From the NCBI RefSeq assembly GCF_004126535.1, contig NZ_PPCV01000005.1, positions 1 to 64,000 of the forward strand: a DNA stretch of 64,000 nt, read 5' to 3'. The stretch's first letter is position 1. Each line of letters opens with the position of its first letter. The position numbers were made by a program, and so were the translations under genes. Below, piece after piece: positions 40,624 to 50,040 of the stretch. The stretch is from Propioniciclava flava (GTDB lineage: Bacteria > Actinomycetota > Actinomycetes > Propionibacteriales > Propionibacteriaceae). The notes beneath the pieces are model-generated. The model ran no database searches. It was not told the origin of the DNA and saw nothing but the letters and a program-made list of their open reading frames with translations.

Positions 40624-41553
40624 GTGAACGTCTGGTCCCTGATCCCGCTCGCAGCAGGCGCGGCGGTGCTGTTGCTCTTGGTGGGGGCGCGCGAGTTGCT
40701 TGCCCTGGCCAATGACCGCCGCAGATTCGTCGCGGGCGCGGAGATGGAGAGCGGGAGCGGGCCTGCCGCGTCCACTGTCAAGGCGTGGGATGCGCGGTTT
40801 CGCCATACGCGGATGGGGCGCTGGTTCGGCCGGGAACTCGACCTGGCTGGCATGTCTTTGTCCCCCCTCGCGGTAGCGCTCGGGACACTGCTCACCGGCG
40901 TCGCCGCGACCTGGATCATCTGGGTTTACCTCTCCCCGATCCTGGCGGCCTTGGGGCTGGTCCTGGCCTTCTTCGTGATGCGTGCTTATCTGCAGCAGGC
41001 GCAGCAGCGCAGGCAAGAAGCTATCGTCGCGCAGATGCCTGAACTGGCACGCGTGCTCGCCAACGCGTCCTATGCCGGGCTCTCCCTCCCCACAGCGCTG
41101 GGGGTCGCAAGCCGTGAACTGACCGAACCGGTGCGAACCGAACTGGTCCGCATCAACGACCGGCTCCGCTTCGGCGCCTCGGTGGAGGCTGCGTTGCAGG
41201 AGTTCCGCGGTCGCGTCCGTTCCCGCGAAGCGGGCGTGTTGATCTCGACGCTGGTCGTGTCGACCCGCAGCGGAGGATCGTTGGTGACCGCGTTGCGAGG
41301 CATCGCCGAGAGCCTGGAACAGCGCAAGGAAACGCGCCGTCAGATTCAGACGACGCTCAGCGGTCCCATGGTCACGGCCAATGCGATCCTCATCATCGGC
41401 TTCGGCCTTCTCTTCCTCCTCAACGCCATCCAGCCGGGCACGGTGGATGCGATGACCCGCTCACCCTTAGGTATCGCGGCGCTGATTGTGGCGGGAGTGC
41501 TCTTTGGAGGCGGCTATCTCGCTATCCGGGCGATCGCGCGGGTAGAGCCATGA
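40624..41553 (+). CDS. tadB: Flp pilus inner-membrane platform protein TadB
   Basis: A 309-residue T2SSF-family protein: helices at about 5-22, 85-125 and 265-305 flank a cytoplasmic domain with QMPELARVLANASYAGLSLP and EAGVLISTLVVSTRSGGSLV, typical TadB. GTG start two bases after the cpaF stop. Acts with TadC as the platform that CpaF drives. Confidence 0.9.
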   Translation: MNVWSLIPLAAGAAVLLLLVGARELLALANDRRRFVAGAEMESGSGPAASTVKAWDARFRHTRMGRWFGRELDLAGMSLSPLAVALGTLLTGVAATWIIWVYLSPILAALGLVLAFFVMRAYLQQAQQRRQEAIVAQMPELARVLANASYAGLSLPTALGVASRELTEPVRTELVRINDRLRFGASVEAALQEFRGRVRSREAGVLISTLVVSTRSGGSLVTALRGIAESLEQRKETRRQIQTTLSGPMVTANAILIIGFGLLFLLNAIQPGTVDAMTRSPLGIAALIVAGVLFGGGYLAIRAIARVEP

Positions 41554-42458
41554 TCAATCTCCTCATCGGGGCGATCCCCGGGTTCGTCGCAGGCTTGGCC
41601 GTGTGGTTGGCCGCGGTCGGCATCCGCGCCTGGCGCTACGACCCCGTCCAGGACGTCAACCCACAAGAACTGGTGGACGCCTCGGAACTGGAACCCACCC
41701 CTCACAAGAAGGCCAGCATCATCTCCCGGCTTGGGGTGCGGTTCGTCCCGCTGATCAAGGGATCCTTGCCCGCATCGTTCCCGCGGCGCTTACAGCGGCA
41801 GATTGACCTCGCGGGCCGTCCGCCCGGGATGACCGTCGACGGGGTGATGGCGCAGCAAGCCGGGTTGTTGATTGTGGCGATCCCGGTCAGCTTCTTGTAT
41901 ATCCGGTCGGGGTTCGTTTTCTGGATCATCCCGTTGGCCGGGCTCGCCATCATGTGGCCGTTGATCCGGCTCACGACGCTCGCGCGCCGACGCCGTGAGC
42001 GCATCGACAGAGATCTGCCGGACTTCTTGGATGTGCTCGCGGTGACCGTGAGCGCCGGTACGGGTTTCCGTGCGGCGCTGGCGACCGTGGCGCGCCGCTT
42101 CGGCGGGCCCTTAGGCGATGAGGTCACGACCTCGCTGCGTCAGATTGAGAACGGTGCGAGCTTGCGCTCGGCCTTCAAGAATCTGCGTGAACGCTGCGGT
42201 TCCGAGGCGATGAATGAGTTCGTGACGGCGTATCTGCAAGCCGAAGAACTCGGGGCGCCCTTGGTGGCAACGCTCAATCAGATCGCGCTTGACATGCGGC
42301 GCTCCGCTGCGCAGCGGGCGGTGCAGCGCGCTGTGCGGGTAACGCCGCGGATCACGCTCATCACCACCATGGCGATGGTTCCTGCCACGTTGATCCTCGT
42401 GGTGGTGGGCCTGATCCTGGGCACGGGAGTGGATTTCGGGGCGATCCTCGGTGGCTAA
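41550..42458 (+). CDS. tadC: Flp pilus inner-membrane platform protein TadC
   Basis: A 302-residue T2SSF protein, partner of TadB, with N-terminal helices (LLIGAIPGFVAGLAVWLAAV), the core DLPDFLDVLAVTVSAGTGFR and the C-terminal helix pair (ITTMAMVPATLILVVVGLIL). ATGA overlap with tadB; its last 8 bases overlap the histidine kinase start, tying the regulators to the operon. Confidence 0.9.
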   Translation: MINLLIGAIPGFVAGLAVWLAAVGIRAWRYDPVQDVNPQELVDASELEPTPHKKASIISRLGVRFVPLIKGSLPASFPRRLQRQIDLAGRPPGMTVDGVMAQQAGLLIVAIPVSFLYIRSGFVFWIIPLAGLAIMWPLIRLTTLARRRRERIDRDLPDFLDVLAVTVSAGTGFRAALATVARRFGGPLGDEVTTSLRQIENGASLRSAFKNLRERCGSEAMNEFVTAYLQAEELGAPLVATLNQIALDMRRSAAQRAVQRAVRVTPRITLITTMAMVPATLILVVVGLILGTGVDFGAILGG

Positions 42459-43599
42459 GGGAACCTCCGGAGGGGTCGCTTTGCAGGTGACCCGCGTGGC
42501 GCTCGTGGTCCGGTTGGTGTCGTTGCTGCTGGTCGTGTTGACGCTGACCGTCATTTCCCCGGCGGCCCTCATTGGTCAGATCGTGATCGCCGTCTCGGCT
42601 TGGTGGTTGTTGGTCTCCCGGCGCGGGGAGGATCTGGTCGCGCGTCGTCCATGGCTGGTGTTCATGGACACTTTGATCTTGACCGTTGTCACCGTCTTGT
42701 CCGGCGGGGACAGTCCGTTCGTCTTGACGTTCATGACGTCGGCCCTGCTGGTGGGGCTCTGGGCGCCGGCCTGGGTCGGATTCAGCACCGTCGCAGTGTT
42801 GGTGTTGCTCCATCAGGTGTTTTGGGCGACAACCTCAAGCGTCACCAGCCTCGCCGTCCCGTTCGGGTTCGTCGTGTTGTGGTGGCTGGGCTTTGCGATC
42901 TCAGAGGCGGCGCGCTCCGAGGAGCGGGCGCGGGATGCTTTGCAGCAGGCGGTGACCGTGGCCGCCGCAGGAGAAGAGCGGACGCGCCTGGCCCGCGACA
43001 TGCACGACACGGTGGCCAAGTCGTTGCAGGCCGTCCATCTGTCCGCCGCGGCGCTGCCGATCATGGTGGAGAGAGATCCGGGTGCGGCCGCGCAATGCGC
43101 GCGAGAGATCCGCGAACTCAGCGCCCAGGCGATTGAAGATGTCCGCGCCCTGATGTCCCATCTGCGCCGTGAGCCAGAAGGAGACTCACTCCCGGAGATG
43201 CTCACGCAGTTGTGTCTTCGCTGGGAGGCGTCCGCGGATGTCTCGGTCGTCACTGAGGTGGATGAGAACACCGAGGTGACCGACGTTCTGGTGCGCTACG
43301 AGATCTTGATGGCGATGGGGGAGGCCTTGGAGAACGTGCGGCGGCATGCCCGCGCCTCCTTGGTCCGCGTGACGCTGAAGGGGACAGAGGACTGGGTGGT
43401 GGTGTCGGTGATCGACGACGGAGTCGGCATCGATGAGGACCGGCTTCGTGAGGCCGAAGAGGGCGGCCACTACGGACGCCGCGGCATGGTCGAGCGGATG
43501 GCCAAGGTCGGGGGCCGGGCGGAGTTCCGAAGCACACCCGGGAGGGGATCCACGGTGCAACTGGTGGCTCCCCGCCATGGGTTGATCGAGGTGGATTGA
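42451..43599 (+). CDS. sensor histidine kinase (HisKA_3 type) of the Tad operon
   Basis: A 382-residue kinase. About five membrane helices in residues 10-150 form the sensor with little exported sequence. The H-box is RLARDMHDTVAKSLQAVHLS, whose His is autophosphorylated, and the HATPase_c domain includes EALENVRRHARASLVRV, VIDDGVGIDED and GGHYGRRGMVERM. It is a NarL/LuxR-pathway sensor like DesK or LiaS. The GTG start lies inside tadC and the cognate regulator follows by 11 bases, so it probably controls pilus or envelope genes. Confidence 0.9.
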   Translation: MAKGTSGGVALQVTRVALVVRLVSLLLVVLTLTVISPAALIGQIVIAVSAWWLLVSRRGEDLVARRPWLVFMDTLILTVVTVLSGGDSPFVLTFMTSALLVGLWAPAWVGFSTVAVLVLLHQVFWATTSSVTSLAVPFGFVVLWWLGFAISEAARSEERARDALQQAVTVAAAGEERTRLARDMHDTVAKSLQAVHLSAAALPIMVERDPGAAAQCAREIRELSAQAIEDVRALMSHLRREPEGDSLPEMLTQLCLRWEASADVSVVTEVDENTEVTDVLVRYEILMAMGEALENVRRHARASLVRVTLKGTEDWVVVSVIDDGVGIDEDRLREAEEGGHYGRRGMVERMAKVGGRAEFRSTPGRGSTVQLVAPRHGLIEVD

Positions 43600-43609
43600 G
43601 GAGGAAGTG

Positions 43610-44263
43610 ATGGGCGACATGATCAAAGCGCTGATCGTGGACGACAGTGCCATCGTGCGTCGCGGTGTGAGGACCTTGCTGGAGTTGGACGGGTGCATCG
43701 AGATCGTGGGTGAGGCCGGCGACGGTGACGAAGGCCTGCGGCTGGCTCGGGAGACGGCACCCGACATCGTCTTGCTGGACGTGCGCATGCCCAAGCGTGA
43801 CGGACTGTCGATTGTGGGCGAGCTGGCGCGTGGGTCACGGGTGTTGATGCTCACGTTTTCGGACGAGTCCCGCGTCGTCCGGGAGGCCATGGCTGCCGGG
43901 GCGACGGGATACCTGGTGCACGGCACGTTCGACGCTGACTCCTTGGCGGCGACGGTGCGGAGTGCCGCCGCCGGGATGGCGGCACTGAGCGGCCCGGCCC
44001 TCACCGCCATGATGGGCAGCGCCACTCCTGCCCCGCTGACGGCGCACGAGAAGGGGCCGCAGTGGGGGTTGAGCTTGCGTCAGGCCGAAGTGATGGAGCT
44101 GATCTCTCAGGGCCGTTCCAATCGCGAAATCGCCAAGGAGTTGTTCCTGACCGAGAAGACCGTCAAGAACCACATCAATCAGATCTTCACCAAGCTGGAC
44201 GCGAGTAACCGCGGCCAGGCCATCGCTGCGTGGTTGGGAACTGCGCCCACATCGACCCCGTGA
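43610..44263 (+). CDS. LuxR/NarL-family response regulator
   Basis: A 217-residue regulator. The receiver has the acidic pair (ALIVDDSAIVRRG) and the phospho-acceptor Asp in DIVLLDVRMPKRDG. The GerE-type HTH is LSLRQAEVMELISQGRSNRE with TVKNHINQIFTKLD. AGGAGGAA precedes overlapping GTG/ATG starts; ATG at 43610 is my choice. A U-tailed terminator follows, so it ends the main operon. The flp promoter just downstream is an obvious possible target. Confidence 0.92.
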   Translation: MGDMIKALIVDDSAIVRRGVRTLLELDGCIEIVGEAGDGDEGLRLARETAPDIVLLDVRMPKRDGLSIVGELARGSRVLMLTFSDESRVVREAMAAGATGYLVHGTFDADSLAATVRSAAAGMAALSGPALTAMMGSATPAPLTAHEKGPQWGLSLRQAEVMELISQGRSNREIAKELFLTEKTVKNHINQIFTKLDASNRGQAIAAWLGTAPTSTP

Positions 44264-44303
44264 GGTTCGGGTCCGGGGATAGGCCCGGACTGGGCCCCTC
44301 GGC

Positions 44304-44337
44304 CCTACGGATCCCCCAGCGATCCCCGTAGGTTTTT
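44304..44337 (+). terminator. rho-independent terminator before flp
   Basis: CCTACGG (44304-44310) pairs with CCGTAGG (44326-44332), followed by TTTTT. It separates the Tad assembly/regulator operon from the pilin gene. Confidence 0.8.
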
Positions 44338-44386
44338 GGTTATCAACAAACGGGCACCCCGCCCGCAAGACTTGAAGGAGACTCAC

Positions 44387-44614
44387 ATGTCGAACCTCAT
44401 GCTCGCTTCCGCGGTCAAGGCGGAGCTCGCTGTCAACGCTCTGCGGAGCACCCTCGTCGCCCGCCGTGAGCGCGGCGCTGACGCCCTGGAGTACGTCGGC
44501 ATGGTGGTGCTGGCCGCTTTGATCGTCGTGGGCATCGTCGGTGCGCTGAACGTGGATTCCCTGAAGCAGGCGGTCGAGAAGGCCGTCACCGACATCACCA
44601 GCTCCAAGGGCTGA
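44387..44614 (+). CDS. flp: Flp-type major pilin precursor
   Basis: A 75-residue pilin. The leader ends RRERG (Gly30), then ADALEYVGMVVLAALIVVGI: Glu at +5 and Tyr at +6 are the Flp hallmarks. The mature pilin is about 45 residues. GAAGGAG precedes the ATG. A terminator upstream and a long hairpin downstream make it a free-standing transcription unit, as expected for the abundant structural subunit. Confidence 0.93.
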   Translation: MSNLMLASAVKAELAVNALRSTLVARRERGADALEYVGMVVLAALIVVGIVGALNVDSLKQAVEKAVTDITSSKG

Positions 44615-44620
44615 TCCTTC

Positions 44621-44658
44621 GCGGAGGGGGCGGACGCGGTTCGCGTCGCCCCCTCCGC
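44621..44658 (+). terminator. long hairpin after flp
   Basis: GCGGAGGGGGCG (44621-44632) pairs with 44647-44658 and the stem continues through ACGCG/CGCGT past one bulged G, about 17 bp. It may terminate or stabilise the pilin mRNA. Confidence 0.7.
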
Positions 44659-44702
44659 ATCGATAGAGATCGTAGGTCGGCACCAGGAGGGAAGGTCTGG
44701 CG

Positions 44703-45338
44703 ATGAGGGGTCTATGGCGAAGCCGCGAGGCTGGGGCCGCGACAACGGCGATCGTGATCGCTGTCAGCGTGCTGCTGCTAGGGGTCGCGTTTTTCTACAC
44801 CCAACGCGTGGCCAAGGCGGAGGATCAGGGCAGCACGCTCCAGGTCGGGGCGGATGCCGCTGCCCTCGCCGGCGCCTATCAGACCATCGACAATGCGCCA
44901 GGCTGGTTGGCCGATCTCGTCAATGGCGGCGCCCTGCCAGCCGGGGGGTCCGGGCAAGGCGCCGCCAGTGACTTCGCCATCCGCAACGGAGGCTCCCTGG
45001 TCGGCTACCACTATGCGGCGAGTGTGGATCGCATCGAGGTCCAGGTGAAGAGCAAGGGCGTGTTGGAGTCGGGATCGCGCGAAGTCTCCGTGGCGGCGGC
45101 CCGCATCGGCAAGCGGGTGGCGGCGTGTGTGCTTCCCGCCAATCCTGCTCCTGCTTCCACCTCGACGTCGCAGCCGGGCGAGGAGGCCGCACCGACGAAG
45201 GCACCTAGCGTGACCGGGGTAGCCACCTGCGGCGAGGTGAAGGTCCCCGTCAAGGTCGACCCAGACAGCGGCAAGGTCACGATCACCCTGACCGATACGC
45301 AGATTCGGGCGCTGTTCACCGCCTCATTGGCGGCCTAA
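44703..45338 (+). CDS. TadG-like pilus-associated protein
   Basis: A 211-residue protein: MRGLWRSREAG, then a helix (AATTAIVIAVSVLLLGVAFF), then DQGSTLQVGADAAALAGAYQ, the TadG-type 'ADAAALAGA' segment that follows the membrane helix in this group. A Thr/Ser/Pro linker and a C-terminal beta domain with one Cys follow. AGGAGGGAAGG precedes the ATG. Probably a minor exported Tad component linking pilus and envelope. Confidence 0.8.
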   Translation: MRGLWRSREAGAATTAIVIAVSVLLLGVAFFYTQRVAKAEDQGSTLQVGADAAALAGAYQTIDNAPGWLADLVNGGALPAGGSGQGAASDFAIRNGGSLVGYHYAASVDRIEVQVKSKGVLESGSREVSVAAARIGKRVAACVLPANPAPASTSTSQPGEEAAPTKAPSVTGVATCGEVKVPVKVDPDSGKVTITLTDTQIRALFTASLAA

Positions 45339-45357
45339 AGGCCCGGTCGAGCGTGTG

Positions 45358-45363
45358 TAGGGT
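45358..45363 (+). promoter_or_regulatory. -10 hexamer TAGGGT before the OmpA-domain lipoprotein
   Basis: TAGGGT lies 33 nt before the GTG start, leaving a short leader with the ribosome site GAAGGAG. Confidence 0.35.
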
Positions 45364-45396
45364 GGTGAACACCCCACCGACCCCCGAAGGAGCGTC

Positions 45397-46926
45397 GTGA
45401 TTCAGCGGCCCCCGATCCTGCTAGCGATCCTCATGGCTGTGGTGCTGTCGGCCTGTAGTACCCCTGCCCCTTCTCCTGACTCCGCACCTTCGGGCGCCCC
45501 GACGCCAGCTTCGGCCAGCGAGGCGGCGTCCGCACTCGTGCGTGCCGGAGCGGCCGAGCCTGTTCCCGTTGCCGCCGCCCCGATCACGACGGGTGAGCTG
45601 GCGGGCGGGACATTCCACGTCTTTTCGGTCAGGACGACGGACTCGTCCACGCGGCTCGAATATGCGGTGACCCATCCGACGCTGACGGGGCGCCCCGCGC
45701 AGTTGTATAGCGACCAGGGGCGAGAGAACTTGCCGGTGCTGTCGGCTGGGGGACAGGAATACCGCACCGTTGAACACACCATCTTGACGGGCATCTGGGG
45801 GCGCCCGGTAGCGGCGCCGATCACCTCGGTCGTCTCGAATCCGCACCCGACCTTCGCGGTGTACGCGCCCGTGCCAGCTGACGTGAGTGAGGTGGAGGTT
45901 TCCACGCCGCTCATCGCATCCCCGCTCACGGTGAGGGTCGACCGGGGGGCTGCGCCGGTTCCCGCCGGATCGGCCGAGGTGCCCATTTTGGGGCGTGCGG
46001 TGTCGGGCGACAAGAGCGACCGCCAGCACGACCAGAGCTTGATTGTGACGATCCACGGCGTCCGTCGCGCCGACAACGCCACCGTTGTCTACTATTCGGC
46101 GGCTTTCCCGCAGGGCGTGCCGCCGGTTCGGTTCGCGAGTTGGGGTGGGGAGGGTGGCTCGTTAAGCAAGAATTCCTCCTACTTGGGTTTCCTTACCGCC
46201 ACCGTCGAAGCGATCGATTGGTCGTCCATGCAGGGCATCCAACTTCTGGGAGGTGGCGGCCCTCACTTGAAGGAGTCGTGCGATCGGTTCGCCTTCACCG
46301 ACGGCAAGAACCCCAACGCTCTTGTGTGCTGGGGTGTCCTGCCACCGGTGAAGGCATCCACCACGAAGGTGGATGTGATCGTCGCCAATCAGCTCATTCA
46401 AGATGTGCCGGTCACCGACGGGCTCATGACGCCGCAGTCGGATCAGCAGATCCCCGAACTGGGGACGGGGTGGCCCACCATCCCGGCTGAGTCGCTGGCC
46501 GCAGCCACGCCTGACAACGTCGATCGCAACACCGTCGACCTGCGCTACGTGGTGAAGAAAGGGGCGATCACCACCTCAGGGGAGCAACTCGATCTGGACT
46601 CCACGGTGCTGTTCGATTACAACCAGGCGACGCTGACCGCCGCGGCCCACGATGTGCTGCTGACGGCGGCGCAACAGCTGACGGCCACGGGGCGGCGCGG
46701 TACGGTGAGCGTGACGGGCCACACCGATGCCGATGGTCCCGATGCGGCCAACCTGACCCTGTCCAAGCGGCGGGCCCAAGCCGTCGCGGACGCGCTGGGT
46801 CCCTTACTCGGGCCGGGTTATTCGTTCACGGTCGAGGGCAAGGGCGAAACCGAACCGGTGGCCTCCAACGACACCGACGCGGGCAAGGCGGCTAACCGCC
46901 GCGTGACCATTCTTCCGCCCTCCTAA
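45397..46926 (+). CDS. OmpA-domain lipoprotein
   Basis: A 509-residue lipoprotein: signal ending VVLSAC (Cys20), a Ser/Ala/Pro linker, an unassigned beta-rich middle part (70-370), and a C-terminal OmpA-like domain (LDSTVLFDYNQATLTAAAHD; VSVTGHTDADGPDAANLTLS; RRAQAVADAL). That fold binds peptidoglycan or cell-wall glycan. After the Tad genes it could anchor the pilus machine to the wall. GTG start with GAAGGAG. Confidence 0.85.
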   Translation: MIQRPPILLAILMAVVLSACSTPAPSPDSAPSGAPTPASASEAASALVRAGAAEPVPVAAAPITTGELAGGTFHVFSVRTTDSSTRLEYAVTHPTLTGRPAQLYSDQGRENLPVLSAGGQEYRTVEHTILTGIWGRPVAAPITSVVSNPHPTFAVYAPVPADVSEVEVSTPLIASPLTVRVDRGAAPVPAGSAEVPILGRAVSGDKSDRQHDQSLIVTIHGVRRADNATVVYYSAAFPQGVPPVRFASWGGEGGSLSKNSSYLGFLTATVEAIDWSSMQGIQLLGGGGPHLKESCDRFAFTDGKNPNALVCWGVLPPVKASTTKVDVIVANQLIQDVPVTDGLMTPQSDQQIPELGTGWPTIPAESLAAATPDNVDRNTVDLRYVVKKGAITTSGEQLDLDSTVLFDYNQATLTAAAHDVLLTAAQQLTATGRRGTVSVTGHTDADGPDAANLTLSKRRAQAVADALGPLLGPGYSFTVEGKGETEPVASNDTDAGKAANRRVTILPPS

Positions 46927-47001
46927 GAAAGGCCGCCGCGCGAGGCTTCGGCCTGATCGAAAAGTGGTGCGGACGCCGCGTCGTTGTGGTTGCATGGAGT
47001 C

Positions 47002-49980
47002 ATGTCAGCCGTGACGTCAACCTCAGCCCCCTCCGCTCCTCAGCCTTCACGCCGGGCCAGGCGTGCCTTGGGTCACGCCCCGACGCCGCCCGCACCGGAC
47101 GCGCTGGGCCCTGAGGTCCTGACGGCAGCCGAGGATCCCTTGGTGCCGCAGTTGCGACAGATTTTGGATGCTGACGACGTTCTCACGTCCACTACCGATC
47201 TGGTGCGCTACTCCTCCGATGCCAGCCCGTACCGGATGCTGCCGCGCGTCGTGGTGCGTCCGCAGAACACGCAGCAGCTCATCGCCGTGTTGGCCGCGGT
47301 GAAGGCGGCCGGGCGAGGGGTCACCTTCCGTGCCGGCGGTACGAGCTTGAACGGGCAGTCCCAAGGCGACGACGTGATGATCGACATGCGGGAGCACTTC
47401 CGCGACATCGAGGTTCTCGAGGAGGGCGCCCGGCTTCGGTCAGAGCCCGGGGTGATCCTGTTCCGCGCCAACGCCTTGTTGGCGCCGAAGGGGCGCGTTC
47501 TTGGGCCGGACCCGGCGAGCGGTTCCGCGGCCACCATCGGCGGCGTGTTCGCCAACAACGCGTCGGGAATGACGGCCGGGACGCGCTACAACAGCTACAC
47601 CACGATCGATTCCGTCACGGCGGTGCTGGCCTCGGGGACCGTGGTCGACACGGCGGCCCCCGATGCGGACGATCGCCTGCGCGCGGCCGAGCCGGACCTG
47701 TATGCCGCGTTGGAGGCCATCCGCGACGACGTGCGCGCCGACGCCGACCTCACCGCGCTCATCCGCCGCAAGTTCTCCATCAAGAACACCTCCGGCTACC
47801 GGCTCGACGCTTTCCTGGACGCCGACCGGCCGGTCGACATCCTGCCGCTGCTGCTGGTCGGGTCCGAGGGCACGCTGGCTGCGGTCGTCGAGACGGTGTG
47901 GCGGACGCTGGAAACGGGCCCGCGTCGCTCTACCGCGTTCCTGCGGTTCCCGGATGTGACGTCGGCCGCGGCCGTCGTGGCCCCGCTCAACGCAGTGGAG
48001 GCGCAAGCCGTGGAACTGATGGACACTGCGTCCTTGCGTTCGCTGCAGGGCCGCGCGGGGACGCCTCAGTGGATCAACGACCTGGCCCCCGACGCCACCG
48101 ATGCGGCGATCCTGACCGAGCGCCGCGCCGCCGATACGGCGACGCTGGACCAGTTTGAAGCCGACGTGGCCCGCATCGTCGGGCCGACCGTCGTCGACAT
48201 GGGGGAGTCCCTCACCACTCGGGAAGCCGGGCGGGCGGCGCTGTACTGGCGCCTGCGGTCGGGCATGCTCCCCTCCATTGGTGCGTCGCGCCCAGCCGGG
48301 ACCGCGTTGATCACCGAGGACGTGGTGGTTCCCCCGGAGCGGTTGCCTCAGGCGGTGGCCGAACTGCAAGCCCTCCTGGTCAAGCACGGCTTCCTGGGAG
48401 CGGTCAACGGCCACGCCTCGGCGGGCAACATGCACTTCTACCTGTACCTGGATGCGACCGACGATGAGCGACTCGGCGCTTACCGCGCCTTCATGGAGGA
48501 ACTGGTCGACCTCATCGTGGACCGCTACGACGGCTCCCTGAAGGGCGAGCACGGCACCGGCCGCAACATGGCGCCGTTCATCACGCGTGAGTGGGGGGAA
48601 GCCGCGGTCGCGATGATGTGGCGGGTGAAGCGCGCCATGGATCCGGCGGGCCTGCTCGGGCCGGGGGTGTTCCTCAACGACGATCCGGAGGCGGCTTTCG
48701 ACGGCTTGAAGTCGATGCCCGCGATCCACCCGCACCTCAATCCCTGCATTGAGTGCGGGTTCTGCGAGCCGGTGTGCCCGTCGCGTCACCTGACCGCGAC
48801 ACCACGCCAGCGCATCGTGCTGCAACGCGAACTGGCTCGCCAAGGCCATACCGGCCCCGTGGCCGAGCGCATCATTGACGAGTACGCCTACGAGGCCGTC
48901 GACACGTGCGCGGGCGATTCGTCGTGTTCGATCGCTTGCCCCGTCGACATCGACACGGGGCGGGTCATGAAGGAGCTGCGCCGCGACGGTGCCCCCGCGC
49001 TCGCTCAGCGCGTCGGCGTCACCTTGGCCAAGCATTGGGGCATTGCGGAGATCGCCGGACGCACTGCGCTGTTCGCCGCGAAGGCGATCCGCCCGGTCAT
49101 CGGGGATCGTGGCCTGTCGGCGATCACGTCGCTGGGGCGCAAGATCGGGGGCGAGGAACTGGTTCCGAGTTGGATCGCCGAACTCCCCGGCCCTGCCCCT
49201 GCCTTGCCGCCCACCGAGCGTGCCGGGGCCGAGGCCGTTTTCTTCGCCGCGTGCATCAACCGGATCTTTGGTGCATCTCGGGCGGCGGCCGAACCCACGA
49301 CGGTCTCTGAGGCTTTCGTGGCGCTCGCGGCCCGCGCGGGGCACGCGATCTGGATCCCCGACGATCTCGCGTCGATGTGCTGTGGCACGGTGTGGCACTC
49401 CAAGGGCCTCGAAGAGGGCAACGTCATCATGGCCGCGGAAGTGCTGGACCGCATGTGGCGATGGAGTGACGCTGGCCGTCTGCCCATCATCGTGGACGCC
49501 TCGAGTTGCACGCTCGGCCTAGCCCACGACATTGCCGAACTGCTGGATCCGGAGCGTCTAGCCAAGCACCGCAAGCTCCAGATCATCGACGTGATGAAGT
49601 ACACCCGTGAGGTGCTCCTTCCTGACCTGCCGCAGGCGCAGAAGCTGGGCCTGACGGTGCTGCACCCGACGTGTTCGATGAACATGCTCGGCATCACCGA
49701 TGACCTCAAGACGCTGGCCGGGGCGGTGTCGCAGGAGGTCTTCGTGCCGATCAGCGCCACCTGCTGCGCGTTCGCCGGTGACCGGGGCATGCTGCACCCG
49801 GAACTGACGGCGACCGCGACGGAAGAGGAGGTTGCTCAGGTGAAGGCGCGCCTCGCCGAGCCGGTCGAGGGTCCGGTCGGTTTCGCGTCCGGGAACCGGA
49901 CGTGCGAACTGGGCATGGAGCACGCAACCGGCCAGCCGTACGAGTCCATCATCGTCACCCTGGAGCGACAGACTCGCTGA
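47002..49980 (+). CDS. FAD-linked oxidase with Fe-S domain, D-lactate dehydrogenase-like
   Basis: A 992-residue membrane-associated flavoenzyme. The FAD-binding PCMH domain (about 80-270) includes VTFRAGGTSLNGQSQGDDV and DPASGSAATIGGVFANNASG. The FAD-oxidase C domain (300-540) follows, then a ferredoxin-like pair (CIECGFCEPVCPS; CAGDSSCSIACPVDIDTG) and CCG-type heterodisulfide-reductase motifs (SMCCGTVWHSKG; ATCCAFAGDRGM). This layout matches quinone-linked D-lactate or D-2-hydroxyacid dehydrogenases. The substrate is inferred. The ATG at 47002 was chosen over a GTG six codons earlier. Confidence 0.85.
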   Translation: MSAVTSTSAPSAPQPSRRARRALGHAPTPPAPDALGPEVLTAAEDPLVPQLRQILDADDVLTSTTDLVRYSSDASPYRMLPRVVVRPQNTQQLIAVLAAVKAAGRGVTFRAGGTSLNGQSQGDDVMIDMREHFRDIEVLEEGARLRSEPGVILFRANALLAPKGRVLGPDPASGSAATIGGVFANNASGMTAGTRYNSYTTIDSVTAVLASGTVVDTAAPDADDRLRAAEPDLYAALEAIRDDVRADADLTALIRRKFSIKNTSGYRLDAFLDADRPVDILPLLLVGSEGTLAAVVETVWRTLETGPRRSTAFLRFPDVTSAAAVVAPLNAVEAQAVELMDTASLRSLQGRAGTPQWINDLAPDATDAAILTERRAADTATLDQFEADVARIVGPTVVDMGESLTTREAGRAALYWRLRSGMLPSIGASRPAGTALITEDVVVPPERLPQAVAELQALLVKHGFLGAVNGHASAGNMHFYLYLDATDDERLGAYRAFMEELVDLIVDRYDGSLKGEHGTGRNMAPFITREWGEAAVAMMWRVKRAMDPAGLLGPGVFLNDDPEAAFDGLKSMPAIHPHLNPCIECGFCEPVCPSRHLTATPRQRIVLQRELARQGHTGPVAERIIDEYAYEAVDTCAGDSSCSIACPVDIDTGRVMKELRRDGAPALAQRVGVTLAKHWGIAEIAGRTALFAAKAIRPVIGDRGLSAITSLGRKIGGEELVPSWIAELPGPAPALPPTERAGAEAVFFAACINRIFGASRAAAEPTTVSEAFVALAARAGHAIWIPDDLASMCCGTVWHSKGLEEGNVIMAAEVLDRMWRWSDAGRLPIIVDASSCTLGLAHDIAELLDPERLAKHRKLQIIDVMKYTREVLLPDLPQAQKLGLTVLHPTCSMNMLGITDDLKTLAGAVSQEVFVPISATCCAFAGDRGMLHPELTATATEEEVAQVKARLAEPVEGPVGFASGNRTCELGMEHATGQPYESIIVTLERQTR

Positions 49981-50004
49981 CGGCTCCTGGGGCGGTCGCA
50001 CGCG

Positions 50005-50031
50005 GCCCGGCATCCCTGGTGGGTGCCGGGC
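50005..50031. terminator. hairpin between converging oxidase and antiterminator genes
   Basis: GCCCGGCA(T)CCC pairs with GGGTGCCGGGC around a 4-nt loop, with one bulged T. It lies in the 60-base gap between the two stop codons. Confidence 0.55.
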
Positions 50032-50040
50032 AGTGACGCG

